NCBI RefSeq assembly: GCF_016919165.1
Contig: NZ_JAFFPS010000057.1
Location: 186,001-250,000 of the forward strand
Source of the DNA: Leptospira chreensis
GTDB lineage: Bacteria > Spirochaetota > Leptospiria > Leptospirales > Leptospiraceae
Reading direction: 5' to 3'
DNA: 64,000 nt
Below, one piece after another: positions 47,894 through 57,754 of the stretch. Positions within the stretch are counted from its first letter, which is position 1. Every line of letters starts with the position of its first letter. The translations under genes were made by a program, and so were the position numbers. The notes under the pieces were generated by a model that ran no database searches, had not been told where the DNA came from, and was given only the letters and a program-made list of their open reading frames with translations.

Positions 47894-49432
47894 TTACTTG
47901 ATGCGATTTGCCAAAGTCTGGATGTCTTCAATATGTTCCGAAAGGACCCTTGTATTTTCAGCTACAACTTGGACGGCATCCTCTATACTTTCTGCGGCCC
48001 GCATCACTTCCTGGTTTCCCAATGACTGTTCTTTGGCAATGGTTTCTAGTTGAGAGGAAAGGTCTTTTAGTTCTTTTTGTGATTCCACAACCCGAGCATT
48101 TAATCTTTGTAAGTCGACAAACTGTTCATTAAAATGAATGACCTTATTTTGGATTTTGGACATTTCCTTTTCTTGGTTTTGTGCGAGATCGTTGGCATCT
48201 TTCGCCGAGGTATTTCCTTTGAGTAAATCCGATTTGGATTTGAGAATGGTTTTGGAAATGATACTGGCATTGGTTGCTGAATTGTCGGCAAGTTTGGCAA
48301 CTTCTTGGGCCACAACAGCGAACCCACGACCATGTTCCCCTGCCCTTGCCGCTTCAATGGATGCATTTAGTGCCAGGAGATTGGTTTGGTCGGCGATCTC
48401 TTTCATGATTTGGTTTACGTCTTCTACTTTCTGAAAACTGGAACTCACCTCGCTTAAAATGGAGTTTAAGTTTTCCATGGAACCCGTCACTAAATTACTA
48501 AATTTAGAAGATTCGTTGATTTGTTCTGAGATCGAATCCATTTCTATACGAACGGATTTGACAATTCCTTCTAAGGTGATACTTTCTTCGTTCAAAGTTT
48601 CAATGCGTTTGTATTGGTCTTTGACAAAGGAAAAAGAATTTTCTGTGGATTGAGAAATCTCTGTTAAGGAAGCCGAGATTTCTTCAATAGAAGCCGCTTG
48701 GTTTTGCACCAAACCATTCAAATCATTGGCAAAAACTTTTAAGGAAGCCACTGATTGGTTTAAACTTTCTCCTGTTTCTACCATAGCTTCTTTTTGTTTT
48801 TCCATTACTTTGGAATGTGCTTCCGATGTATTTTTTCCAAGGATGGCTTCATCCCGAATGGATGTGAGGAGTCCCACCATCTTAGCAATGGCGACAGAGG
48901 CCATGATCAGAAAAAAAACTTTTACAATTTCTACAGGTAAGGAAATGGAATAAGCCATTTTATGGGTATCGTTTCGATCCACAAATTCCATCCCTGTCTT
49001 TGCGGAGAGAACTAAAGACCCAATTTGCACCACCGCAAGCATTCCTCCCAAAACATAGGTTTGGCGGGAAGAAAATAGAAAACCAGAATAGAGTAAAATA
49101 AAAAACGATATAATATAATTCACCCCATCCTTTAGAGCGGAAGAAGCAATATCCAAATCAAGAATACTTTGTCCCCAGGTATTCGAACCAATGAGAATGA
49201 TATCAATGAAAACAAACCAAAAGGCATGAGGATTCTTTCCTTTTTTTAGAAGGATGAATTGTGTGAGAGCCACCATTCCATAAAAGAAGGTGGTGAAAAG
49301 CATCATGATGAGTTGGTTTCTATGCAGAGATCCCAAACTCCCGAGAATTCCTAAAATAAAAATCACAAGGAGGGTGGTACGGATGGAATTGATGGTCTTT
49401 GTGGCTTTTAAGTAATAAGAATCCAATTGCAT
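47894..49432 (-). CDS. Methyl-accepting chemotaxis protein
   Basis: A 512-residue chemoreceptor. The N-terminal 190 residues are hydrophobic (about six helices) with no periplasmic sensing domain, so the sensor lies in or near the membrane. The cytoplasmic part is a long coiled coil with the signalling tip [22 protein letters not shown] (about residues 348-369) followed by [15 protein letters not shown]. No HAMP domain is obvious. The signal sensed is unknown. It stands alone, divergent from cobW-type gene and its operators. Confidence 0.9.
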   Translation of the reverse strand: MQLDSYYLKATKTINSIRTTLLVIFILGILGSLGSLHRNQLIMMLFTTFFYGMVALTQFILLKKGKNPHAFWFVFIDIILIGSNTWGQSILDLDIASSALKDGVNYIISFFILLYSGFLFSSRQTYVLGGMLAVVQIGSLVLSAKTGMEFVDRNDTHKMAYSISLPVEIVKVFFLIMASVAIAKMVGLLTSIRDEAILGKNTSEAHSKVMEKQKEAMVETGESLNQSVASLKVFANDLNGLVQNQAASIEEISASLTEISQSTENSFSFVKDQYKRIETLNEESITLEGIVKSVRIEMDSISEQINESSKFSNLVTGSMENLNSILSEVSSSFQKVEDVNQIMKEIADQTNLLALNASIEAARAGEHGRGFAVVAQEVAKLADNSATNASIISKTILKSKSDLLKGNTSAKDANDLAQNQEKEMSKIQNKVIHFNEQFVDLQRLNARVVESQKELKDLSSQLETIAKEQSLGNQEVMRAAESIEDAVQVVAENTRVLSEHIEDIQTLANRIK

Positions 49433-49517
49433 ATCGAAAGAATTTGAACTTAGTTCATAAATTGCAAGGATTTCCTCATCTTTTTAAGGTAAAGTCCTAG
49501 TTTAAGATTCGCAATCA

Positions 49518-49536
49518 AATGCAACAAAATTGCGTT
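49518..49536. promoter_or_regulatory. Candidate Zur operator A upstream of the CobW-type gene
   Basis: AATGCAA-N5-TTGCGTT. One arm mismatch. It has the same core and spacing as the zinc-operon dyad. It lies 63 bases before the start codon. Confidence 0.55.
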
Positions 49537-49567
49537 TACTGATTGACAGGAATTCCCCGAGAAAACA

Positions 49568-49586
49568 AATGCAACTATATTGCATT
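49568..49586. promoter_or_regulatory. Candidate Zur operator B upstream of the CobW-type gene
   Basis: AATGCAA-N5-TTGCATT, perfect arms. It ends at the ribosome-binding site (AAGGAAA, 49587-49593), so a bound repressor would also hide the start region. Its centre is 50 bases from that of operator A. Confidence 0.6.
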
Positions 49587-49598
49587 AAGGAAATCTCG

Positions 49599-50843
49599 AT
49601 GAAACCAAAAATTCCTGTGACCGTCCTCTCTGGATTTTTAGGAGCTGGCAAAACCACCCTACTGAACCATATCCTTTCGAACAGGGAGGGGCTTCGTGTC
49701 GCCGTCATTGTCAATGATATGAGCGAAGTGAATATTGATGCGAGGCTTGTGGCTTCCGGTGGCAGTTTCAGTCGCACGAGCGAAAAACTAGTCGAAATGT
49801 CGAATGGATGTATTTGTTGCACTCTTCGGGAAGATCTACTCATTGAGATCACCAAACTTGCCAAAGATGGAAAATTTGATTCGATCCTGATTGAATCCAC
49901 TGGAATTTCCGAACCCCTTCCCATTGCCGAGACATTTACCTTTGCTGATGAATCGGGTGTGAGTTTGTCTGATCTTGTTCAACTAGATTCTATGATTACG
50001 GTAGTGGATGCTCTTAATTTTCTAAAAGATTTTGAAAGTTTGGACTCGCTCAGAGAACGTGAATTAGGTGCCGGAGAAGAAGATGATAGAGACATTGTGG
50101 ATCTACTTGTGGACCAAGTGGAATTTAGTGACACCATCATAGTCAATAAAATCAGTTTGTTGTCGGAAGAAAAAAAGAATCGGCTCCTTACGATTTTAAG
50201 ATCCTTAAATGCGGATGCGGAGATCATCACCACTGACTATAGCAAAGTTCCTTTGACAAAAGTTTTAAATACAGGTCGATTTGATTTTGATAAAGCAAGC
50301 CAGTCTCCTCTTTGGCTGAAGGAACTCCGCGGGGAACATACCCCCGAAACAGAAGAGTATGGAATCAAAAGTTTTGTGTATGGAAATAGACGCCCCTTCC
50401 ATCCAACTAGATTTTACGAGTGGTTACATTCGGAAAAACCAGGCCTCGTTCGAGCCAAAGGTTTTGTATGGGTTGCAACGAAAATGGATTGGGTGATCCT
50501 CTACTCCCAAGCCGGAAACCTATCTTCTTATAAACCAGAAGGATATTGGTGGGCGAGTATTCCCGAGGAAGAGATTCCGGATGATCCCGATGTATTCGAA
50601 AATTTGCAGGCCCATTGGTTGGAACCTTGGGGAGATAGACGCCAAGAGATTGTTCTCATTGGAAGAGATATGGATGAAAAGAAACTACGAGCCTCTCTCG
50701 ACAAATGCCTGCTCAGTGATTCCGAATACAAAGCGGGGCCAACAAAATGGGCATCTCTCGAAGATCCATTTCCAAACTGGGATGGGATGATTGCAGAATC
50801 CGAAAAAAGATCTGAAAAAAACAAAGAAGAATCAAATATTTGA
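49599..50843 (+). CDS. CobW/COG0523 family GTPase, probable zinc chaperone
   Basis: A 414-residue G3E-family GTPase. The P-loop [10 protein letters not shown] is at residues 11-20, the metal-binding CICC at 71-74 ([13 protein letters not shown]), and NKISLL is the guanine-specificity motif. A C-terminal CobW_C domain follows. Members of this family deliver zinc to client enzymes during zinc shortage, and many are Zur-regulated. I choose ATG 49599, preceded by AAGGAAA; the ATG-like start at 49530 lies within operator A. The two operators match that of the znu operon, supporting a zinc role over cobalamin synthesis. Confidence 0.88.
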   Translation: MKPKIPVTVLSGFLGAGKTTLLNHILSNREGLRVAVIVNDMSEVNIDARLVASGGSFSRTSEKLVEMSNGCICCTLREDLLIEITKLAKDGKFDSILIESTGISEPLPIAETFTFADESGVSLSDLVQLDSMITVVDALNFLKDFESLDSLRERELGAGEEDDRDIVDLLVDQVEFSDTIIVNKISLLSEEKKNRLLTILRSLNADAEIITTDYSKVPLTKVLNTGRFDFDKASQSPLWLKELRGEHTPETEEYGIKSFVYGNRRPFHPTRFYEWLHSEKPGLVRAKGFVWVATKMDWVILYSQAGNLSSYKPEGYWWASIPEEEIPDDPDVFENLQAHWLEPWGDRRQEIVLIGRDMDEKKLRASLDKCLLSDSEYKAGPTKWASLEDPFPNWDGMIAESEKRSEKNKEESNI

Positions 50844-50931
50844 AAGTAGATTCACTACCACGATTCAACTTTCCAAGTCATTTAGAATGTACCTATGGCT
50901 AGAAATTTTGAACTGATTAGCGACCTTCGTT

Positions 50932-50959
50932 GTTAAAAAAAGCGGATTTGATTTTTAAC
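50932..50959. terminator. AT-rich inverted repeat between convergent genes
   Basis: Eight-base arms GTTAAAAA / TTTTTAAC around a 12-base loop, between the CobW-type gene and the DUF1330-like gene. It is a possible bidirectional terminator, but the stem has little GC and would be weak. Confidence 0.3.
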
Positions 50960-50981
50960 CTTTCGTTTCGTAGTCCCTAAC

Positions 50982-51314
50982 TTATTGGAACCGGTCATAT
51001 TCGGAAATGATGGTTGTGGATGCAACGGAAGGCGTAAAATAGGTTTCTCTGATTTTTAAATATTCGGGATCCGCGAAGAAACGTTCCTTTGTTTCTTTAC
51101 TTGGAAAAAAAATTAAGAACACTCGGTTAATCTCTTTTGGATTTTCACTAATGAGTGTTTCCTTAATTCTAAAATCATAACGAAACCCTCCTCCATATTG
51201 TTTCAATAGAGGAGTCATTGCCTTTCGGTAATCAGTGTATAAGTCTTCGTTTTTTACTTGTAAACCAACGATTGTTTCATACGCGAATTGAGTTTTGCCC
51301 ATTGGATTTGTCAT
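50982..51314 (-). CDS. DUF1330-like protein
   Basis: A 110-residue cytoplasmic protein with the dimeric alpha+beta barrel look of DUF1330/ABM-type proteins: an N-terminal strand (YETIVGLQV), a helix (YRKAMTPLLKQYGG), then a strand (FRYDFRI) and FPSKETKERFFADPEYLKIR. The function is unknown. It stands before the VOC gene on the same strand with a short gap (61 bases). Confidence 0.65.
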   Translation of the reverse strand: MTNPMGKTQFAYETIVGLQVKNEDLYTDYRKAMTPLLKQYGGGFRYDFRIKETLISENPKEINRVFLIFFPSKETKERFFADPEYLKIRETYFTPSVASTTIISEYDRFQ

Positions 51315-51375
51315 TGTAATTTGTTTGTTCGTTTTCCTGAATATTTTTTAATCTTAAATGGAACGATCACGCAAA

Positions 51376-51888
51376 TTAAGCGACGGCTGCTTTCAATGCA
51401 GCGATGTCAATTTTACGCATCTTGAGCATTGCTTCTTGGGCTCGTTCGGCCTTTTCTGGATCGGGATGAGAAATGAGTTTCAAAAGAATCTTTGGTGTGA
51501 CCTGCCACCACATTCCAAATTTGTCCTGAAGCCAACCGCACATACTTTCTTTACCACCATCAGCAAGAAGACCATTCCAATAATGATCCACTTCCTTTTG
51601 TGTTTCCACGCTAATCATAAAGGAGACACCCCAACTGAATTGAAAGCCAAGCCCTCCATTGAAGGCAAAAAACTTTTGACCATTCAAAGTGAATTCCGCC
51701 TGCGTGGGATTGACGACAAGAAATTTAGATTTTTTGAATATGGATTTATAAAATTTGGCAACTTCTTCGATGTTCGCATTGAACATAAGAAAGGGAGTGA
51801 TAGTTTGAGTCGGTGAACCAATATATTCTACTTTTTTTACACCAGGTTTTGGTTTTTTAGAACTACTTTTCTTTTTTGCAACTGCCAT
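51376..51888 (-). CDS. PhnB-like VOC family protein
   Basis: A 170-residue glyoxalase-fold protein of the PhnB/3-demethylubiquinone-9 methyltransferase-like group (PF06983). After a Lys-rich tail of 20 residues come TPFLMFNANIEEVAKFYKSIF, a FAFNGG strand and a DKFGMWWQVTPKIL end, typical of the family. These proteins bind metal in related enzymes, but the function here is unknown. A strong ribosome-binding site (AAGGAG) precedes ATG 51888. The C-terminal Ala/Lys-rich tail resembles paralogues. Confidence 0.82.
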   Translation of the reverse strand: MAVAKKKSSSKKPKPGVKKVEYIGSPTQTITPFLMFNANIEEVAKFYKSIFKKSKFLVVNPTQAEFTLNGQKFFAFNGGLGFQFSWGVSFMISVETQKEVDHYWNGLLADGGKESMCGWLQDKFGMWWQVTPKILLKLISHPDPEKAERAQEAMLKMRKIDIAALKAAVA

Positions 51889-51962
51889 CTTCTTCTCCTT
51901 TTATTTCGAACTGATTTTATGGGGATCACGGAACTGACTCAAGACAAAAATAAGTTTTTTCC

Positions 51963-52520
51963 TTAAGTCAGTTTTTTGTAATGAAGAACAACCACCCCAG
52001 AAGAAAACGTTTCCGAACCAACGAGTTCCAAATAATGACTTTCTGATAACTTTACCGTATCAAATAACTTTGGTCCTCTTCCAACAACCACCGGATGGAT
52101 CACAAAACGATACTCATCAATTAAATCATGTTTGGAAAGTTGGGAGGCAATGCTTAGGCTACCGGCAAAAATATCCTTTCCCGGTTTTTCTTTCAAAGCA
52201 ATCGCCTCTTCGATCAGGTTTCCTCGCAGAAGTTTTGTATTTTGATCCTGAGGCTTTTCTGATGTGGTTGAAAATAATACCTTATCAAGTGAGTCAAAAA
52301 CACGGGCAAACTCATTCGTGATTTCTGACTCTGATTGGTTTTTCGCGATCTCAGGCCAATAAGGCACCATAAGTTCATAGGTAGTCCGACCATAAAGAAT
52401 CAGACCTGCATCTTGTAAAAGTTTGGTGAAGTATTTATGAACATCTTCTGAGGGGGTCATACCCTCGTGGCCGCAGTACCCATCCGTTGAAATATTGATT
52501 GCGAATATAATTTTTCTCAT
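51963..52520 (-). CDS. RibD/dihydrofolate reductase-like protein
   Basis: A 185-residue member of the RibD C-terminal/dihydrofolate reductase superfamily (PF01872). The N-terminal strand [17 protein letters not shown], the [13 protein letters not shown] motif and [12 protein letters not shown] are characteristic of YwjB/YyaP-type proteins. It probably uses NADPH, but the substrate is not known. ATG 52520 overlaps the stop of the HEAT-repeat gene (ATGA), so the two are translationally coupled; a GTG further upstream is unlikely. Confidence 0.85.
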   Translation of the reverse strand: MRKIIFAINISTDGYCGHEGMTPSEDVHKYFTKLLQDAGLILYGRTTYELMVPYWPEIAKNQSESEITNEFARVFDSLDKVLFSTTSEKPQDQNTKLLRGNLIEEAIALKEKPGKDIFAGSLSIASQLSKHDLIDEYRFVIHPVVVGRGPKLFDTVKLSESHYLELVGSETFSSGVVVLHYKKLT

Positions 52521-54079
52521 TTTTCTTTTGCCCAGTGGTTCCACTCTTTAGCCGTGCGAAACTTTTGTCCTGTGATCGCAGTTAGCGCATAGTAACTGAG
52601 TTTTCGTTTTTCGGAGTCCTCTCCATTCACAAAAGTTAATAATAATGGAATGGATTTCCTGTCCTTTCGTTTGGCGATCTCTTCCATTGCAGGCCTATAT
52701 ACATCGGCATCTTTCGATTTGGTTGCCTCTTCAATGAGGATCCGTGCTTCGTCTGTTGTGATCAATGCCACTGTAGATAAAATTTGCGGAGCCATTTTCG
52801 GTCTTTCGGAAAGTAATTCTTTTAGTTTGGGCAAACTGGAGGGATCTGCTATGGAACCAAGAGCCTCTAATGCATAGACCATAAGTTTGGCGTCTCCTTT
52901 GTCGAGAGCTTGGATGAGATCCGGAACTGCTTCTTTGGCTCCAAGAATTCCGAGTGCCCAAGCCGAACCATAAGGCCCTTCTGTTGCACCTGATAACAAA
53001 ACCTTTCTAAGGATGGGAACAGATGCTTTATCACCAATCCAACCAAGAGCTTCGGCAAAACTATCTCGTTCTGGGGTGGATGGTTTTTCTAATAACTCTT
53101 CGATCCGATTCCTAGCGGGTTTGAATTTTTGTCGGCCAAGAATTTTTGCCGCACTCCCCCAAGTCTTTGTCTCCTTTTCGTTTAACAACGAAAAAGCGAG
53201 TTCAGCCGCTTCTTTAGAGGGAATGGAACAAAGGACATCGGTGGCATAGAGTTTGGTTTCTGGATCATCAGATTTCAAGAAGGGAAAAACTTGGGAAACC
53301 ACAACAGGGTTGCCAATTTCAATGAGAGCCACCGATGCATTTTCTTTTCCTTTACTGTAGGGAAGTTTGAGCGCACGAACAAGCACATCATTTGCTTTTT
53401 TAGCTTTGATTCTACCGAGAGCCAGATAGGCGGCAGCAAGGGTTGGTGATTCATCTTGGGTTTCTGTTAGTCGAATTAAATAAGATTCAGAAGAAGTGAC
53501 TTTTAATTTTCCGAGTGCCATCGCATAAGTTTTGTCTTTTTCTCGGTCTTTGTTTTTTAAAGCCAAACTTAAAATCTGCGGACCAACAGTATGGGCACCG
53601 ATTTGTACCAAAGCATCCACTGTTTGCAAACGCAGTGTGGGATTTGTATCATCTAACAAAGAATAGATTCGACTTCCAATAGAAGGGTCTTTCATTCGTG
53701 TGAGGGCATCCAAATACACATCTTTTGGGTTTTCAGAGTCCGACCAGAGTAAGTTGGCAATGGTTTGGGTGGAAGATTTGTCTTTTATATCTCCAAGAGC
53801 AATCGCAGCACCCGCCCGAACTCCCGGTTCTTTATCTGATAAAAGTTTTTTTAATTTAGGAATGGCAGAACGTTCTTCCCGACTCCCCAATTGGATCGCC
53901 GCTTGCGAGCGAGTGAAAGGATCAGAGGAATTTAGATTTTCCAAAAGTTCTTTAGTGGTTTGTTCTTCTGACACAACTTCCTCTACGGCCGTTGTATCAT
54001 CCTTTGCGGAACCTGGATCACAATTCAAAATGAGGCTGAGGGCGAAAAAAAAAGGAAAAAATTTCCGATACGTTTGCAT
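52517..54079 (-). CDS. HEAT-repeat lipoprotein
   Basis: A 520-residue lipoprotein: signal peptide with LILNC lipobox (Cys about 20), then an acidic spacer and about 12 HEAT/PBS-lyase-type repeats with the pattern DxxxRxxAAxALGxIxxxxxxPxLxxLL from residue 50 to the end. Such solenoids bind proteins or ligands. ATG 54079 is used; the TTG nine bases upstream is less likely. It couples to the reductase-like gene. Its partner is unknown. Confidence 0.82.
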   Translation of the reverse strand: MQTYRKFFPFFFALSLILNCDPGSAKDDTTAVEEVVSEEQTTKELLENLNSSDPFTRSQAAIQLGSREERSAIPKLKKLLSDKEPGVRAGAAIALGDIKDKSSTQTIANLLWSDSENPKDVYLDALTRMKDPSIGSRIYSLLDDTNPTLRLQTVDALVQIGAHTVGPQILSLALKNKDREKDKTYAMALGKLKVTSSESYLIRLTETQDESPTLAAAYLALGRIKAKKANDVLVRALKLPYSKGKENASVALIEIGNPVVVSQVFPFLKSDDPETKLYATDVLCSIPSKEAAELAFSLLNEKETKTWGSAAKILGRQKFKPARNRIEELLEKPSTPERDSFAEALGWIGDKASVPILRKVLLSGATEGPYGSAWALGILGAKEAVPDLIQALDKGDAKLMVYALEALGSIADPSSLPKLKELLSERPKMAPQILSTVALITTDEARILIEEATKSKDADVYRPAMEEIAKRKDRKSIPLLLTFVNGEDSEKRKLSYYALTAITGQKFRTAKEWNHWAKEK

Positions 54080-54129
54080 GCCAGACAAATTTAGGATTTT
54101 AAAAATCTGCCTACAAGTGTTAATTCAAA

Positions 54130-54166
54130 AGACAGGAATGAATTTTTTCATTCCATCCCTGTCTTC
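54130..54166 (-). terminator. Terminator of the di-haem oxidoreductase gene
   Basis: On the minus strand AAGACAGG pairs with CCTGTCTT, with an inner AATGAA/TTCATT stem and an A-rich loop, followed by TTTT. It lies 23 bases after the stop of the 54190 gene and upstream of the HEAT gene. Confidence 0.7.
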
Positions 54167-54189
54167 TTTAAGGAACTCAACTCAAATCG

Positions 54190-55701
54190 TTATAAGGATA
54201 ATAAAAATCGAATCATACTGGCACGATCCGAAACATTGAGTGCTAAAAAGTACTGTTTACTTTTTTCGGCTTCGCCTCCGTGCCAAAGGATGGCCTCATC
54301 CAATGTTTTGGCTCGACCATCATGTAAGTAACGAGCTCTCCCATTCACAGTTCCAAAAAGTCCGATCCCCCAAAGAGGAGCCGTTCTCCATTCTCTTTCG
54401 CTCGCTTCCCCATCGGCCTTCCCATCGCTCAGATCTTCTCCCATATCATGCAGAAGCAAATCGGTATAAGGACGTATGATTTGACCTGCAAGTTGGGGAA
54501 TGGATGGACTTGCCGAGGTTACCATCTTTTCCACATGACATTTGTTACACCCTGCAAAGAAAAAATGTTTTTTCCCCGTAAGTATCACCGATGCACTCAC
54601 ATTGCGACGAACTGGCACGGCTACCAATTGCATATATTTAGTAATGGCAGAAATTTTCTCTTCCGAAACTTCAGGACTTCCGCCGCTCACTGCACTCGCA
54701 CAAGCAGTCTGCGAAGCCGAGCAGTTTTCCCCAGGGAACATAGGACTTTTGATTCCAATATCACCGGAAAAAGCGGCTGAGTTTTGGCGTTTGAGAGTGG
54801 ATGTATTTGCCTTCCATCCAAACCGCCCTAAAGATTTTCCACTCCCGGTTAGGTCCCAAAGATAATTGGGTCTTCCGGAAATTCCATCCCCATCTAAATC
54901 CATAGGATCAGACCGAGAAAGAATGGTTTCTTCAGGAACAGCTTCTAAAAGTCCAAGACCAATCACTTGTTGTGTCAACCGAACTGATGTTTTGTGATTT
55001 CCATCCATAGGTCCATACCCGAGCCCACTAAATACCAAATTGGGTTTTCTGAGTGTGTAGGCACTCCCATCATGATAAGTCCCGCTGATGGTATCATATT
55101 CCAAATGAACATCTCCTTCTGGAGTGACACCGGCGACTGCATTCGGTTGGAATTGTGAACCATAAACAGGTTCTGGATCATTTCCCCTAGGACCAACACC
55201 TAACCGAACCAAGGTGAGAACCAACGGATCTCCATCATCCTCCACTGCCCTTCCATTGCCCACATGACATCCCAAACAAGAATTGGTATGAAAAAAAGGC
55301 CCGAGTCCATCCCGGTCAGGTAAACTAGCAGAAAAACCGGCAGTCCATGGAACTTCAAAAACGGCTTGCCCTACGGTAAAATCAGAGATTGTGGATAAGG
55401 GAGAATTTCTACCAAATTGAAGGAAGGCGCGAGCATCGGTGACAAAACTTGTCATCGCCCTTCCTCCCGATAACTCTTCTCCATCATCCAATTCCCAAGG
55501 TAACCTTGATGATGGACTAAGACCTAGTAAGACCAAACATGAGTCACCCTCACAGAGTTTTTTTTTGTTCGGACAGTTGGATATCGATGTAGAGTTTAGA
55601 ACATCCGATAATCCTAGATTCGCAGAACAAACGTTCGCATCTACGAACGCACATCCATAATAAAAATAAACAGAAATAAAAAATAAAAGAAATCTGATCA
55701 A
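54190..55701 (-). CDS. Di-haem oxidoreductase (DHOR/DUF1111) lipoprotein
   Basis: A 503-residue protein of the PF06537 family (COG3488), exported as a lipoprotein (FYYGC lipobox, Cys 17). Haem c motifs CLGCH (residues 142-146) and CNKCH (about 390) are present, with a Ca-binding-like DLDGDGISG loop between them. It ends in LHDGRAKTLDEAILWHGG. The redox partner is unknown; related genes occur in imelysin clusters. I choose TTG 55701, which follows GGTGA and gives a compact signal peptide. It lies 20 bases after the RCC1-repeat gene. A paralogue is at 61290. Confidence 0.85.
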   Translation of the reverse strand: MIRFLLFFISVYFYYGCAFVDANVCSANLGLSDVLNSTSISNCPNKKKLCEGDSCLVLLGLSPSSRLPWELDDGEELSGGRAMTSFVTDARAFLQFGRNSPLSTISDFTVGQAVFEVPWTAGFSASLPDRDGLGPFFHTNSCLGCHVGNGRAVEDDGDPLVLTLVRLGVGPRGNDPEPVYGSQFQPNAVAGVTPEGDVHLEYDTISGTYHDGSAYTLRKPNLVFSGLGYGPMDGNHKTSVRLTQQVIGLGLLEAVPEETILSRSDPMDLDGDGISGRPNYLWDLTGSGKSLGRFGWKANTSTLKRQNSAAFSGDIGIKSPMFPGENCSASQTACASAVSGGSPEVSEEKISAITKYMQLVAVPVRRNVSASVILTGKKHFFFAGCNKCHVEKMVTSASPSIPQLAGQIIRPYTDLLLHDMGEDLSDGKADGEASEREWRTAPLWGIGLFGTVNGRARYLHDGRAKTLDEAILWHGGEAEKSKQYFLALNVSDRASMIRFLLSL

Positions 55702-55721
55702 AATGAATTCACCATAGATCT

Positions 55722-57548
55722 TTATTGTGGAATGGTAAGAAAGATTGGGGTGGAAGCCGCCCAAGTTTCCTGTAAATCGGATCTTCCAATCGAACCTTTA
55801 AAGTTCCAGCCCCAACCGTATAAAGTGCCCGATTTGAGAATGGCAAAATTATGCAAGGCTCCACATCCGAAATATTGAATGTCTATAACACCAACGACAG
55901 TATCACCAGGTGTATAAATTTTAGAGGGAGTGGTAACTCCTGTTCCTAAATTTCCACTGGAGTTTGCGCCCCAACCTTTCACGGTTCCATCGCTTAGGAT
56001 AGCGAAACTCTGTGTTCCATTCGCCCAAACAGAAACTACATTATAAAGACCAGTCACAAGCGTTGGGGTAGGAACAGGATTCGGTGATCCAGTTCCACCA
56101 ATTCCCAATTGACCACTAGTCGCAAGTCCCCAAGCATAAACAGTTCCATCATTTTTGAGAGCAAGGATATGATCTCGGCCGTTAGCAATATGTATTATAC
56201 CTGATAAAGAACTCACTTTTTTCGGAGTGCCATTGACTTCTGTGGCAGTTCCGAGAACTCCATCACCCAAATTTCCGTATTGGTCTCTACCCCAAACATA
56301 AACATCACCTGACTTGGTCAAGGCGGCAGAATGTTCAGAACCTCCAATGACTTGGATGACATCTGTGGGAAGGCCAATGACATTTACTGGACTTGATGAA
56401 TAAGTTCCCGCTCCCCCGGTTCCGTTTCCGAGTTGACCAACTGAGTTTGAACCAAAACTAACAACAGTTCCATCTTTTTTTAAAACAAGCACATGGTCAA
56501 AACCATAGACACCCATAACAGCATTGGTAATCCCGGGAACTTTTCTTGGTGGATTTCTTGGGCCTGCATCTGCGGCTGCCGCTTGTAAGTCCCCAATATT
56601 TCCCATACCTAACTGGCCAACAGCATTCGCTCCCCAAGTCCATACAGATCCATCTTCAGTGATGGCAAGAGAACTGTTCTGGTTGAATCCAATCGAAGCA
56701 ACATTCGAAATCGTAGATAGTTTAGTAATCTTAGGATTGGTAAGGTCTCCTGTGGAAGTTCCCGTACCGAGTTGTCCAAAATTATTCCTTCCCCAAGTGT
56801 ATAAATTTCCATTCACCACATAACCAGAGTGAGATCCTCCAGCAGAAATCCGGTTCCCATAATAAGTCAGGACCGTTTTTTTAGCAGAAACTCCTGCTTC
56901 ATTTGTGCAATGGACTTGGATTTTATTAGCACCAAGCAGTGGTTTTACGGAAATAGGAGAAGTAATTTCTCCCTTACCCACTGTAAAATTTTCTTTTTCC
57001 GTTTTATTTTGTAAAACATGGCAAGTTAATGAATCGGAAGTTTTTATATTTAATGCTAAATCATAAGTTTTAATGATACTTCCATCTTTTGGAGAAAGGA
57101 TTTCAAATTTAGATCCAACCTCTCTTGGGTTTGCAAGAGAAACTAGGAAAATGGTATCCGATACATGAGAGATGTCTTCAATTGAAGGTTCTAAATTTTC
57201 AGCAGATGAGATTTTGAAAGTACCGAGTAATTTACCATTTCCATCCTTCACGAGAATTTCATAACTGCCATTCCCAAGGGCCAGTTGCCAAGATCCGGTT
57301 TCTGTGGTTGTGGATAGAGATTTAGAAGATCCGGCACTCCTGACACTTGCGGACGTGGCGATCTCCAAACTAGCGTTAGGGATTGGATTTCCTGCCCCGT
57401 CTGTCAAGGTTCCCGAAACGGAAGAGAAGTTCAAACCGAGTAGTGCCAGGGCAGAAGTGTCAGTTTCTTTCGCTTTGCAGAAAGTGACAAAGCCAAAGAA
57501 AGCGACAACGATCAGTAATTTTCCGAGGATATTTCTTTTTGTGTTCAT
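55722..57548 (-). CDS. RCC1-repeat lipoprotein
   Basis: A 608-residue lipoprotein. ATG 57548 follows AAGGAG and gives a signal peptide with FVTFC lipobox. Next is a carboxypeptidase regulatory-like (Ig-type) domain (about 35-130) with GNPIPNASLEI, then a linker. The C-terminal 370 residues carry about seven RCC1-type blades (pattern VxxGxxHxxAL...GxVYxWGxNxxGQLGxG), which would make one beta-propeller. Such propellers in bacteria are extracellular interaction modules. It lies upstream of the di-haem gene in one transcript and could present or anchor it. The function is inferred only. Confidence 0.85.
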   Translation of the reverse strand: MNTKRNILGKLLIVVAFFGFVTFCKAKETDTSALALLGLNFSSVSGTLTDGAGNPIPNASLEIATSASVRSAGSSKSLSTTTETGSWQLALGNGSYEILVKDGNGKLLGTFKISSAENLEPSIEDISHVSDTIFLVSLANPREVGSKFEILSPKDGSIIKTYDLALNIKTSDSLTCHVLQNKTEKENFTVGKGEITSPISVKPLLGANKIQVHCTNEAGVSAKKTVLTYYGNRISAGGSHSGYVVNGNLYTWGRNNFGQLGTGTSTGDLTNPKITKLSTISNVASIGFNQNSSLAITEDGSVWTWGANAVGQLGMGNIGDLQAAAADAGPRNPPRKVPGITNAVMGVYGFDHVLVLKKDGTVVSFGSNSVGQLGNGTGGAGTYSSSPVNVIGLPTDVIQVIGGSEHSAALTKSGDVYVWGRDQYGNLGDGVLGTATEVNGTPKKVSSLSGIIHIANGRDHILALKNDGTVYAWGLATSGQLGIGGTGSPNPVPTPTLVTGLYNVVSVWANGTQSFAILSDGTVKGWGANSSGNLGTGVTTPSKIYTPGDTVVGVIDIQYFGCGALHNFAILKSGTLYGWGWNFKGSIGRSDLQETWAASTPIFLTIPQ

Positions 57549-57614
57549 GGAATTGGTTCTCCTTAGAGGATTGGACGCAGTACTGAAACCGAGTCTCAAA
57601 TTCAACTAATTTTT

Positions 57615-57626
57615 TGAACGTTGTTC
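57615..57626. promoter_or_regulatory. GAAC-N3-GTTC dyad upstream of RCC1 gene
   Basis: TGAACGTTGTTC, about 67 bases before the RCC1-repeat gene start. Similar dyads occur at 59818 and 59909. Candidate operator of an unknown regulator. Confidence 0.35.
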
Positions 57627-57693
57627 CTGTCAAGCAAAGAGAGAAAATTCCAAACTTTGGTCGAGTCTAGTCCATAGAATCCGCGGTTTTGGG

Positions 57694-57721
57694 TAAAAAA
57701 AAGAGGACGGTTCGTCCTCTT
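57694..57721 (-). terminator. Rho-independent terminator after the 57755 gene
   Basis: On the minus strand a perfect 9-bp GC-rich stem (AAGAGGACG with CGTCCTCTT, 3-base loop) is followed by a run of T residues. It lies 34 bases past the stop codon. Confidence 0.88.
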
Positions 57722-57754
57722 GAAAAGAAATACAGGTGGTTTGCGATTAGCGAA

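Noticed and set aside
50844..50981. Intergenic stretch between convergent genes as a possible small RNA
   Set aside because: Only a weak AT-rich inverted repeat is seen, with no promoter-like element.
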